Assembly: GCA_016288495.1 (NCBI GenBank)
Contig: JAEEZH010000033.1
Span: 1 to 32,335, forward strand
Length of the DNA stretch: 32,335 nucleotides
Reading direction: 5' to 3'
Source of the DNA: Lachnospiraceae bacterium
Lineage (GTDB): Bacteria > Bacillota > Clostridia > Lachnospirales > Lachnospiraceae
Shown here: in pieces, positions 16,346-23,429 of the stretch
Numbering within the stretch: the stretch's first letter is position 1
How the letters are laid out: every line of letters begins with the position of its first letter
Translations under genes and position numbers: made by a program
The notes under the pieces: model-generated
What the model was told of the DNA's origin: nothing
Seen by the model: the letters and a program-made list of their open reading frames with translations, nothing else
Database searches by the model: none

Positions 16346-17312
16346 ACAGGATCCTGGCCACATTATATTCATACTCGGGGATCTCTTTCTGCATCTCAAG
16401 GGCTTCATCGATGTCAAAATCCACAAATTCCCCGTGCTGATAACCTACTACCCTGTTTGATTTACCCTTTGCCAGAAGGTCGGCTGCCATGGCGCCCATG
16501 ATGGAAGCGTAATAGCGGTCCTTACAGGAGGGTGATCCGCCTCTTTGCATGTAACCGAGGATGGTGGCTCTGGTCTCCATGCCGGTAGCGGCTTCTATAC
16601 GTCTGGCCATGGAAGTGGAGTGACCTATGCCCTCTGCATTTATTATGAGATGGTGGGTTTTACCCTTCTTTCTGTTTCTGATGATATTGTTGATTATCTC
16701 CTGCTCATTGTATTCATATTTTTCCGGTAATAGGATATCTTCCTCACCATTGGCCACGCCGCACCAAAGGGCTATGTAGCCGGCGTTTCTGCCCATTACC
16801 TCTATAATGGAGCAGCGCTCATGGGATGAAGATGTATCCCTGACCTTATCGATGGCCTGCATGGCGGTATTTACTGCAGTATCAAAACCGATGGTATAAT
16901 CGGTGCAGGCTATGTCCAGATCTATGGTTCCGGGTATCCCCACTGTATTTACGCCGTTTCGGGCGAGCGCCTGGGCTCCCCTGTAGGAACCGTCTCCGCC
17001 GATGACCACTATTCCGTCTATACCGAACTTTTTACACATATCGGCACCCTGCTTCTGTCCCTCCGGGGTGTGGAAAGCCGAACAGCGTGCAGTACCCAGA
17101 ATGGTACCACCCCTTTGAATGGTATCGGACACATCATAGGAGTGCATTTCGATGATGTCCCCTGCCAGCAGGCCTTTGTAACCGCGCTTAATACCCATTA
17201 CCTTCATGCCGTTGTTAAGGGATTTTCTGACTACCGATCTGACTGCCGCATTCATGCCGGGGGCATCGCCGCCACTGGTCAGAACACCGATTGTTTTCAC
17301 TTGTTTTGACAT
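16338..17312 (-). CDS. pfkA: ATP-dependent 6-phosphofructokinase
   Basis: 324 aa. Commits fructose 6-phosphate to glycolysis. GVLTSGGDAPGMNAAVR opens the protein, and AGAAAGGATTGATCT precedes the ATG on the minus strand. GGDGSYRGA (105-113) with Gly after the Asp, and PGTID (127-131) with Gly rather than Lys, indicate the ATP-using form rather than the pyrophosphate-using form. The catalytic loop reads TIDLDI where E. coli has TIDNDI; both Asp residues are kept. RDTSSSHERC and EVMGRNAGYIAL complete the substrate site. The last codons CTG TCA TTG TAA coincide with the edge of a dispersed repeat, so the natural C-terminus may have been reset by the repeat insertion. It converges with dnaE. Confidence 0.96.
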   Translation of the reverse strand: MSKQVKTIGVLTSGGDAPGMNAAVRSVVRKSLNNGMKVMGIKRGYKGLLAGDIIEMHSYDVSDTIQRGGTILGTARCSAFHTPEGQKQGADMCKKFGIDGIVVIGGDGSYRGAQALARNGVNTVGIPGTIDLDIACTDYTIGFDTAVNTAMQAIDKVRDTSSSHERCSIIEVMGRNAGYIALWCGVANGEEDILLPEKYEYNEQEIINNIIRNRKKGKTHHLIINAEGIGHSTSMARRIEAATGMETRATILGYMQRGGSPSCKDRYYASIMGAMAADLLAKGKSNRVVGYQHGEFVDFDIDEALEMQKEIPEYEYNVARILSL

Positions 17313-17342
17313 AGATCAATCCTTTCTAATCAAGATGCTTTC

Positions 17343-17376
17343 GTCATTCTGAGGCCTTTAGGCCGAAGAATCTTTT
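17343..17376 (+). repeat. Dispersed hairpin repeat, copy C (upstream of pfkA)
   Basis: GTCATTCTGAGGCCTTTAGGCCGAAGAATCTTTT. This copy has the most regular fold: ATTCT-GA-GGCC-TTTA-GGCC-GA-AGAAT. It lies in the pfkA 5' leader on the minus strand, 30 bases before the start codon. Confidence 0.85.
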
Positions 17377-17431
17377 CATTACTCTTGACATTATCTTCAA
17401 TATCCGGTTTAAATGAAAAACACACACCTGT

Positions 17432-17440
17432 ATTCTACCA
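17432..17440 (-). promoter_or_regulatory. Extended -10 promoter of pfkA
   Basis: On the minus strand this reads TGGTAGAAT, a TGn-extended -10 about 120 bases before the pfkA ATG. No good -35 is seen. The leader would contain repeat copy C. Confidence 0.5.
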
Positions 17441-17479
17441 TATCCAACAATCTTTTTCAGCCTTTTTTTGTTTTAAGAA

Positions 17480-17508
17480 TTGACCATTTATGTTTTTTCG
17501 ACTATAGT
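17480..17508 (+). promoter_or_regulatory. Promoter of the rubrerythrin gene
   Basis: TTGACC and TATAGT are spaced exactly 17 bases, about 60 bases upstream of ATG 17570. The leader carries GCGAAGCAACAGGAAGCATTCTG, a degenerate fragment of the dispersed repeat. No clear PerR-box palindrome is visible. Confidence 0.7.
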
Positions 17509-17569
17509 TCTATTTGTAGCAAGATGATTGCGAAGCAACAGGAAGCATTCTGAAAGAGGAGGTATTGAT

Positions 17570-18109
17570 ATGAGCAGCAAATATGCGGGAACACAGACAG
17601 AAAAGAATCTTGAAGCGGCTTTTGCAGGTGAATCCCAGGCCAGAAATAAGTACACCTATTTTGCATCAAAGGCAAAAAAAGAGGGCTTTGAGCAGATAGC
17701 GGCCCTGTTCCTTAAGACAGCAGATAACGAGAAGGAGCATGCAAAGCTGTGGTTTAAGGAATTAAACGGGATCGGTGATACTGCTGCCAATCTGGAGGCT
17801 GCGGCAGACGGCGAGAATTATGAGTGGACGGATATGTATGAGGGCTTTGCGAAGACTGCCGAGGAGGAAGGTTTTCCGGAGCTGGCAGAAAAGTTCCGTC
17901 TCGTGGCAGCCATAGAAAAGCATCATGAGGAAAGATATCGCGCCCTTCTTAAGAATGTACAGATGGCAGAGGTTTTTGCAAAGAGTGAAGTGAAGGTCTG
18001 GGAATGCCGTAACTGCGGACATATCGTAGTCGGCGAAAAGGCCCCCGACATATGTCCCACCTGTGCACATCCCCAGGCGTACTTTGAGGTGAACGCCGAG
18101 AACTATTGA
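17570..18109 (+). CDS. rbr: Rubrerythrin
   Basis: 179 aa. A cytoplasmic non-haem di-iron peroxidase that removes hydrogen peroxide in anaerobes. The track start at 17528 is too early; ATG 17570 has AGAGGAGG 7 bases upstream. The ferritin-like helical domain (about 1-135) supplies the iron ligands: Glu in [10 protein letters not shown], the EKEH of [10 protein letters not shown], and EKHHEERY. The C-terminal rubredoxin-like domain has CRNCG and CPTC (about 144-165) for the FeS4 site. Order and length are those of classic rubrerythrin rather than the reversed form. It is transcribed from its own promoter. The 199 bases downstream hold no supported gene. Confidence 0.96.
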   Translation: MSSKYAGTQTEKNLEAAFAGESQARNKYTYFASKAKKEGFEQIAALFLKTADNEKEHAKLWFKELNGIGDTAANLEAAADGENYEWTDMYEGFAKTAEEEGFPELAEKFRLVAAIEKHHEERYRALLKNVQMAEVFAKSEVKVWECRNCGHIVVGEKAPDICPTCAHPQAYFEVNAENY

Positions 18110-18308
18110 GAGACAGGCTGTGAAGCAGGTGCATGACTGTGCAGATATCTTCTTTACGATCATATCGATATTTCAAGGCGGGATATTTAAGGGATGGTTT
18201 TCCAGGAAGAAGCCTACAGCATGATAGAAATTGTATATAGACCCCGGCAAATATACAATGAAGAAAGAAAGACAGTGCTTTTGGCTAAGGTGGAGGGGGA
18301 ATATCAGG

Positions 18309-18710
18309 TTGAAGGGTAAGATTGGTAAAATAATAAAGATCCTGCTAGTTTTGTTGATAGTAGTTGCGGCCCTCATAGCCTTTTTATACGGTGAGGTATT
18401 AAAATATACCGATACCCATACCTGGGCGACTATATATATGACAGGGACGATGGATTCAGATACGGCAGATACATTTTCCGAGGAGCATGAATATTTAAAG
18501 GGTGAGGATATAGTTATCGGGACTACGATACTCAGGATAACGAAGATCACGCACGCCGGAGATGTGACCTTTGAGGTGAAGCAGGGTGAGATAAAAAACG
18601 ATTCCGGCGTAATAGTCTTAGTTGATACCATATCTTTGAACGAGTCGAAATGGTACCGGATGAGCAATGGGAATTTTAACCTTCGGGTGACTAATAATAG
18701 GTATCAGTAA
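18309..18710 (+). CDS. Small signal-anchored protein of unknown function
   Basis: 133 aa from TTG 18309, which has GGAGGGGGA 9 bases upstream. The track begins at TTG 18231, and ATG 18258 (MKKERQCFWLRWRGN) is another option, but neither has a ribosome site. The N-terminus LKGKIGKIIKILLVLLIVVAA is basic then hydrophobic, a signal anchor with the remainder outside. The outer part (about 35-133) is predicted beta-rich with WATIYMTGTMDSD, GEDIVIGTTILRIT and SKWYRMSNGNFNLRVT. No cysteines or catalytic motif are seen in that part. An overlapping 41-codon frame (18194-18319) ends just inside it. I do not recognise the family. It converges with the small XRE gene, 7 bases away. Confidence 0.65.
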   Translation: MKGKIGKIIKILLVLLIVVAALIAFLYGEVLKYTDTHTWATIYMTGTMDSDTADTFSEEHEYLKGEDIVIGTTILRITKITHAGDVTFEVKQGEIKNDSGVIVLVDTISLNESKWYRMSNGNFNLRVTNNRYQ

Positions 18711-18717
18711 GATACAG

Positions 18718-18915
18718 TTATGTTTGCCGTCCGACGATGTAGTCGATGGAAACCTTATAATGATCAGCAAGTATAATGGCATAAGAGAGCGGCAGCTCCC
18801 TTGTGCCATTTTCATATCTGCGATACACTTCCCGCTGGCAGTTCAGGATCTCTGCGACCTGCTTCTGTGTCATATCATGATCTGTTCTTAAGTCTTTTAA
18901 TCTGCTGAAATACAT
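18718..18915 (-). CDS. Small XRE-family DNA-binding regulator
   Basis: 65 aa. The whole protein is one Cro/C1-type helix-turn-helix: FSRLKDLRTDHDMTQKQVAEIL, NCQREVYRRYENGTRELPL, then YAIILADHYKVSIDYIVGR. The 243-aa ORF in the track extends upstream through non-coding repeats. ATG 18915, preceded by AAAGGGAG on the minus strand, fits the conserved domain. Such solitary XRE proteins are usually repressors, often acting on their own promoter. Upstream on the minus strand, CCACCGTTTGGTAG and ACCAAATAGTAG are related imperfect motifs that could be operator half-sites. A minus-strand terminator at 18986-19010 separates it from the hairpin array. Confidence 0.85.
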   Translation of the reverse strand: MYFSRLKDLRTDHDMTQKQVAEILNCQREVYRRYENGTRELPLSYAIILADHYKVSIDYIVGRQT

Positions 18916-18985
18916 GGTAGTCTCCCTTTTGACAATACTACCAAACGGTGGCATAATTGAGTTGTAAATGCTACTATTTGGTTGC

Positions 18986-19010
18986 AAAAATTCCCACCTG
19001 AGGGGTGGGA
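18986..19010 (-). terminator. Minus-strand terminator facing the hairpin array
   Basis: On the minus strand TCCCACC and GGTGGGA form a 7-bp stem with a 5-base loop, followed by A and TTTTT. It would stop transcripts coming leftward out of the repeat array before they enter the XRE gene. There is no T-run on the plus side. Confidence 0.6.
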
Positions 19011-19135
19011 GTAAAAATAGGGGCGGGGTGGTAAGATTAAAACAGTAAAAGCCGGCATTGTTCCGTACTTTGTAGTTGTTGTTGGGTACCATGTAGTTTC
19101 GTGAGTTTATTCTGAGTAAATAATCGCACCGTGAT

Positions 19136-19163
19136 GTCATTCTGAGCGAAGCGAAGAATCTCT
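19136..19163 (+). repeat. Dispersed hairpin repeat, copy D
   Basis: GTCATTCTGAGCGAAGCGAAGAATCTCT, with ATTCT/AGAAT arms around GAGCGAAGCGA. It directly abuts the left end of the hairpin array (19170). Confidence 0.85.
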
Positions 19164-19169
19164 TGTGCG

Positions 19170-19591
19170 TACGGACGAAATGAGAAAAAGGCAGAATCGT
19201 CTGTATAGATTCTGAGAATGCATACGGACGAAATCGGAAAAAGTAGAAATCGTCCGTACGGCGTCGGACTGGGATACGGACGAAACGAGTAAAAATGCAG
19301 AAATGTCTGTATTGATTTTGAGTTTGCATACGGACGAAACCATAAAATGATGAAATGGTCTGTATAGCGTCAGACAAGGATACGGACGAAACGAGCAAAA
19401 ACGCAGAATTGTCTGTATTGATTTTGAGTTTGCATACGGACGAAACCATGAAATGGTTAAATAGTCCGTATAGCGTCAGACAAGCATACGTACGAAATCA
19501 TAAAAATGCAGAATCGTCCGTATAGATTTTGAGAATGCATACGGACGAAATCGGAAAAAGTAGAAATCGTCCGTACAGCGTCGGACTGGGT
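19170..19591 (+). repeat. Array of eight 52-54-bp hairpin repeats
   Basis: Units start at 19170, 19223, 19275, 19329, 19381, 19435, 19487 and 19540 (TACGGACGAAA; the seventh has TACGTACGA). Each carries the left arm TACGGAC(GA) and, about 18 bases on, the right arm (TC)GTC(C/T)GTA, a 7-9-bp hairpin. Two linker types alternate strictly (TTTTGAG(A/T)(A/T)TGCA and GCGTC(G/A)GAC), so the array is four dimers of 105-106 bp. Dimers 1 and 4 are alike, as are 2 and 3. A decayed unit begins at 19592. Long minus-strand ORFs crossing it are not credible because the dimer period is not a multiple of three. Confidence 0.93.
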
Positions 19592-19740
19592 TACGGGCAG
19601 AATAAAATTAGCAGGATTGTTTGAATATTTGAATGCCTCATCTCTAGGAAATGTGTTTTTTACAATTGCAGAAATCATGACTGGGATCATGAGATAAATA
19701 AACAAGAGAAGAGGTAAGTGAACTATTAGGGAGGTATTTT
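19592..19740 (+). other. AT-rich leader before the zinc-ribbon genes
   Basis: A decayed ninth repeat start (TACGGGCAGAAT) is followed by AT-rich sequence and the ribosome site GGGAGG before ATG 19741. I see no convincing -35/-10 pair and no ORF. Base composition shifts clearly to AT here, marking the left edge of an island that runs to about 22.3 kb. Confidence 0.5.
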
Positions 19741-20649
19741 ATGAAGGCGGTTTCATTTAGATGTGATGGTTGTGGAGCGGATCTTAAATTAAAATCGGGA
19801 ACAAAAAAGTGTGTTTGTGAATATTGTGGAACAGAACACATAATTGATGATGGACAAGTATATGGACAGGAATGTGTTGCTGATCCGGAATTGATTAAAA
19901 CCATTCGGATGTTGATTGAACCTGTTAGTGAATTGGAAAACTTATGTAAGAATAATGATCGAATAAAAAAGAAGCTTCAGGAATCGATAAAACGTGAGAA
20001 AACATTGAGGGAGGCACCATACACAACTGCGAGCATTGCAGGCGGTATAACCGCTGTTGTTGTTATGATTTTATTATTTTTCGTTTTGATTATTTTTTCT
20101 ATTCCTGTTGGCATAATAATTGGACTGATAGTGTTTGCATGTGTTTATTATTCTCAGAAATCTGAACAGGAAAGATTGGCTGCTAGTATTCCAAAGCTTA
20201 TTTCACAAATTGAATCAAATGAAAAAGAAATACAGTATTACAGAGAAATCTTGGAAAAATATGATGTAAGTATTTTACCTGTGCAGTATAGAAACAGAGA
20301 TGCAATGACTTTTTTCTGTGGGGTTATGGAAACAAATCGCGCAACTACACTGCAACAGGCAATGAATTTATATGAAGATGAGCTTCATCGTCGTGAACAA
20401 AAAGCTATGGCTCAAAAGCAAATTGATCTTCAGGAAGAGCAGATACGCTTGCAGAAAAAACAGATTGAGCAAATGAAAAATATGCATGATGATTATGACG
20501 ATGATGATGCCATGACAAAAGCTGTTACGGCAGGTGCGCTTGCTGTAGGAGGGGCATTGTTGGCAAATAAATCATTGAATAGAGCTGCAAAGAAAACTGC
20601 TAAAAAAGCGGCAGGTGCCGCGGTTAAAGAAATAATAAAGCGAATGTAA
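19741..20649 (+). CDS. Zinc-ribbon membrane protein with coiled coil
   Basis: 302 aa, function unknown. GGGAGGTATTTT sets the start at ATG 19741. The N-terminus is a zinc ribbon: CDGC (8-11) and CEYC (26-29). A hydrophobic stretch at about 100-138 (ITAVVVMILLFFVLIIFSIP then GIIIGLIVFACVYYS) forms one or two membrane spans, probably a hairpin. Charged coiled-coil follows (about 140-165 and 215-250, QKQIDLQEEQIRLQKKQIEQM), then an acidic DDYDDDDAM patch and an Ala/Lys-rich tail. Codons are markedly AT-rich (ATT, AAA, GAT, TTT) compared with the core genes, suggesting acquisition. It lies 39 bases before another zinc-ribbon membrane gene and is probably cotranscribed with it. The likely topology leaves ribbon and coil in the cytoplasm. 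Confidence 0.8.
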   Translation: MKAVSFRCDGCGADLKLKSGTKKCVCEYCGTEHIIDDGQVYGQECVADPELIKTIRMLIEPVSELENLCKNNDRIKKKLQESIKREKTLREAPYTTASIAGGITAVVVMILLFFVLIIFSIPVGIIIGLIVFACVYYSQKSEQERLAASIPKLISQIESNEKEIQYYREILEKYDVSILPVQYRNRDAMTFFCGVMETNRATTLQQAMNLYEDELHRREQKAMAQKQIDLQEEQIRLQKKQIEQMKNMHDDYDDDDAMTKAVTAGALAVGGALLANKSLNRAAKKTAKKAAGAAVKEIIKRM

Positions 20650-20688
20650 GCACATGTGATTATTTAGTGTTTTGATGGAGGTATGGTT

Positions 20689-22308
20689 ATGGGGATGATA
20701 AAATGTCCGGTATGCGGAAAAGAAATATCTGATAGGGTTGAAAGATGTTTGTATTGTGATAGTGAGGTTGATATTAGGGCTTTTGACAGTCAGCCGGGGC
20801 AAAGAGGAGCTCATAGTGATTCTTATCATTATGATAAAAGACAAGCTGAGAATAATGCATTTAGTGGAAATACTTATATAGAGAATGCTCGGAATATGCA
20901 GAAGAATAATCACCAGCGTCATACGGGAGAAAGAAACTCTGCTCCAAAGAAAAAGTCGTCCGGTGGGGCAAAGGTAGCTATAATTGTATTGGTGATTGTG
21001 CTGATCTGTGCATTTGGTTTGGGTGCATGTTCAGTAATACTTGTCGCTATTGGGAGTATGAATAAAAATGACCCTTCGAAAAAAAGTGAAAAAATTAATA
21101 AAATGGTTTCTGATGCATCTGGAGATGAAATGCCTGATGAGCTTGTAGGTTTTTATCTGGGTGATGATGGAAGTGGTTTGTGTATTTTTGGGAATGGGAA
21201 ATGTATTTTCTATTATACATATATGGGTGTAACAGAAAAATACAATGATTTAAATAGCGGATATTTAAATGATCGGATTACAATCGGCATTCCGGAATAT
21301 GGATATTGTATTTATGCTGATTATAATGATAAGGAGTTTAACGGAGTTTTAGATTTTAAATCACAGACGACTGGATGGAATGAAGAAAAATTTTATAAGA
21401 CTGGACCACCGAAGGATTTTTCGGAGGCAGAATTTTTAACACAATATAACAGCTTTGACCCGAACCGATATAAGTTTGAGGATGAGATAGGAGCAGCCCC
21501 AAATGATAAAACAAATGCTATTACTGAAAAAAAAGAAAGCAGAGAGATTAAAGTAGGAGGTATATTATTACAGGTTCCTGGTTATGTGAGTGAGGGGAAG
21601 ATTAGTAATGGTGGAGCGAGTTATGAGTATAAGAATGACAATGTAGGTATTACAATTGATTCGGAAAAATGGGATAAGGATGTTACGGATGAAATGTTTG
21701 TTCAATATGGTAAAAATGGGATAGAATCCTATTTAAATACGTTATCAGAAGATGAACGTGACATTATTTCGAGTGATTCATTTGAACTGCTTCACTCAAA
21801 AAGCAAGATACCGTATTATTATGTGGAAATAGGTAAGGAAAATTATTCTGGGGCAGTTGTAATAATGAATAATTATAAGGAAAACTGTGCGTTAACCATT
21901 ATCTTCGTTTGCGATGATGTGAACAAGTTAACAGATTTCAGAAAAATGATATATGAGGTAAAGCGTATATCGGATCAAGCAGACATAAAAGATGATATTG
22001 ATGAAGAAAATAAAGATGAAGATGATATTAAAGAAATTGATCCAAATGGAGTGGATCCGGAACTAAAAGCATTTTTGGATAGTTATGAAGCTTTTATGGA
22101 TGAATATGTGGAATTTATGCAGAAGTATAAATCGGGAGGTTCATCTTTAGATATGATGTCAGACTATTTAGATATGTTAAGTCGATATCAAGATTTTGCT
22201 GAAAAAGCAGAAAAATATGATACAGATAAAATGTCTGATGCGGATTCAAAATACTACCTTGAGGTTATGACAAGAATAAATGCTAAGATACTTCAAGTTG
22301 CGTATTAA
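20689..22308 (+). CDS. Zinc-ribbon, single-span protein with two-domain ectodomain
   Basis: 539 aa, function unknown. Of three nearby ATGs, 20689 lies 7 bases after GGAGG and is preferred to 20683. CPVC (6-9) and CLYC (20-23) form an N-terminal zinc ribbon, followed by a polar linker and one membrane span (about 94-122, VAIIVLVIVLICAFGLG). Outside are domain 1 (about 150-240, FYLGDDGSGLCIFGNGKC to SQTTGWNEEKFY), domain 2 (about 280-430, REIKVGGILLQVPGY to FVCDDVNKL) and an acidic helical C-terminal domain (about 455-539, YEAFMDEYVEFMQKY). Domains 1 and 2 resemble the ectodomain of the kinase at 24705-26423. Codon use is AT-rich like the gene upstream. No terminator is seen after the stop. A receptor or sensor role is inferred from architecture only. 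Confidence 0.8.
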   Translation: MGMIKCPVCGKEISDRVERCLYCDSEVDIRAFDSQPGQRGAHSDSYHYDKRQAENNAFSGNTYIENARNMQKNNHQRHTGERNSAPKKKSSGGAKVAIIVLVIVLICAFGLGACSVILVAIGSMNKNDPSKKSEKINKMVSDASGDEMPDELVGFYLGDDGSGLCIFGNGKCIFYYTYMGVTEKYNDLNSGYLNDRITIGIPEYGYCIYADYNDKEFNGVLDFKSQTTGWNEEKFYKTGPPKDFSEAEFLTQYNSFDPNRYKFEDEIGAAPNDKTNAITEKKESREIKVGGILLQVPGYVSEGKISNGGASYEYKNDNVGITIDSEKWDKDVTDEMFVQYGKNGIESYLNTLSEDERDIISSDSFELLHSKSKIPYYYVEIGKENYSGAVVIMNNYKENCALTIIFVCDDVNKLTDFRKMIYEVKRISDQADIKDDIDEENKDEDDIKEIDPNGVDPELKAFLDSYEAFMDEYVEFMQKYKSGGSSLDMMSDYLDMLSRYQDFAEKAEKYDTDKMSDADSKYYLEVMTRINAKILQVAY

Positions 22309-22474
22309 AATATTAGATAATAAAAATTATTCCGATGATTGGAAATATATTAGCTTTTGTCTCAGTAAAGAACTTGTTTATCAGGAATTCGGAAGCGGAC
22401 GTGTTTAGTTATGGTGCAGGCGATTTTTTGAAACCTTCGTGCCGAGAGGATGCGAGTGACGGTGAGAAATAAAA
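22309..22474. other. Gene-free gap right of the AT-rich island
   Basis: Nothing convincing. One 45-codon frame (ATG 22335 to TAA 22472) has no ribosome site. No hairpin with a T-run is visible. Composition returns to that of the core genes within this stretch, so it probably marks the island edge. Confidence 0.4.
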
Positions 22475-22719
22475 TCAGTTTAGTGCCCTTTCCGTTTCTT
22501 CAAATGCCGCTTTCATTTGATCCTGCTCCGTTTTATTGATGAGCAGACGGGAGGCTTCTTTGCGCCAGTTGGATGAACTCCCAGGATATAATGGCTTTCC
22601 ATAAGCGTATGAACCGTTCGATTCTCTTCTGCAGCATCAAATCTTTCTCTGCGCTGCATCAGTGTTCTGCCCCATCTGTCGGGTGAGGCATCTGAAGGAA
22701 TATTTACATTATCCCCCTG
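22475..22719 (-). pseudogene. Frameshifted remnant of a small gene
   Basis: On the minus strand one frame reads VNIPSDASPDRWGRT, LMQRRERFDAAEENRTVHT and LMESHYILG, and another continues SSSNWRKEASRLLI and MKAAFEETERALN to a TGA at 22475-22477. Adding one G at the GGG near 22588 joins them into a coherent charged helical protein of about 80 residues. No start codon lies at the upstream end, and the promoter of the next gene sits over it, so it looks truncated as well as frameshifted. Family not recognised. Missed by the ORF track because of the shift. Confidence 0.45.
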
Positions 22720-22731
22720 TAGTGGTATAAT
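22703..22731 (+). promoter_or_regulatory. Promoter of the DUF3990/HTH pair
   Basis: TTTACA and TATAAT are separated by 17 bases, with TGG before the -10 (AGTGGTATAAT). It lies 26 bases before ATG 22758, the same extended -10 style as relQ and murA. Confidence 0.8.
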
Positions 22732-22757
22732 TATCTTGAAGTTAGGAGGGATGGCTG

Positions 22758-23429
22758 ATGACGCTTTATCATGGCTCGGAATTTGTTATAAAATCACCCG
22801 GATTCGGTGCGGGCAGGAAAGACAATGATTATGGCCAGGGCTTTTACTGTACGGAAGATAAGGCGCTTGCAAGTGAATGGGCTGTTGATCTTAACAGGGA
22901 TGGTTACGTTAATTGTTATGAGATAGATCTGGCTTCGATGAATGTGTTGAATCTGAATTCGTCGGATTACTGCGTATTGCATTGGATTACTATTTTGCTT
23001 AATAATCGAAGATTTGAATTGGATACTCCACTATCCAGAGAGGCATATTTTTATCTTAACAGATATTTTATGCCGGATCTTGGTGGTGTGGATGTGATAA
23101 AGGGTTATAGGGCGGATGACAGTTATTTTTCTTATGCGCAGGATTTTGTTAATGGTGTCATCTCGGTATCCCGGCTTGTCAGGGCTATGAGGTTGGGTGA
23201 GTTGGGTGAGCAGGTATTTATCCGAAGTAAAAAAGCATTTCAGGCGCTTTCTTTTTTAGGGGAAGAGTATGTATCTGCGAGTGAATGGTATGAACGGAAA
23301 AAGAAAAGAGACGATCTGGCGAGACATGAATATCATAGGATGAATAAAGAGTCATACGTCAAAGGAGATCTGTATATGATCCGGATCCTGGACGAGGAGG
23401 TGAGGCCTGATGATCCGCGCTTACAATGA
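22758..23429 (+). CDS. DUF3990 protein (ADP-ribosyltransferase-like, toxin candidate)
   Basis: 223 aa. AGGAGGG lies 7 bases before ATG 22758. The N-terminus LYHGSEFVI, then DNDYGQGFYCTEDKALASEWA, and later GEQVFIRSKKAFQAL, follow the His-Tyr-acid pattern of DUF3990, a family placed in the ADP-ribosyltransferase fold group. In many Firmicutes this family is encoded with a small regulator, as here: the next gene overlaps its end by 20 bases and carries an HTH domain. A toxin role is therefore likely but not shown. The target is unknown. There is no signal peptide, so it acts in the cytoplasm. Residues near 163-220 are Lys/Arg-rich. The pair has its own promoter. Confidence 0.82.
   Translation: MTLYHGSEFVIKSPGFGAGRKDNDYGQGFYCTEDKALASEWAVDLNRDGYVNCYEIDLASMNVLNLNSSDYCVLHWITILLNNRRFELDTPLSREAYFYLNRYFMPDLGGVDVIKGYRADDSYFSYAQDFVNGVISVSRLVRAMRLGELGEQVFIRSKKAFQALSFLGEEYVSASEWYERKKKRDDLARHEYHRMNKESYVKGDLYMIRILDEEVRPDDPRLQ

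Noticed and set aside
16109-16426. Minus-strand repeat proteins (APQNDSWDS and LLRMTAGIV types)
   Set aside because: They are translations of a 27-bp non-coding minisatellite, open only because 27 is a multiple of three; one also overlaps pfkA.
18718-19449. 243-aa minus-strand protein ending in an HTH
   Set aside because: Only the last 65 residues look like protein. The rest runs through a terminator, a dispersed repeat and the hairpin array, and a good ribosome site precedes ATG 18915.
19170-19591. CRISPR array
   Set aside because: Repeats are spaced regularly, but the spacers are not unique: two linker types alternate, units vary inside the repeats, and no cas genes are present.
22335-22472. 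45-codon ORF after the zinc-ribbon gene
   Set aside because: No ribosome site, no recognisable sequence, and it ends against a pseudogene; a chance frame is more likely.
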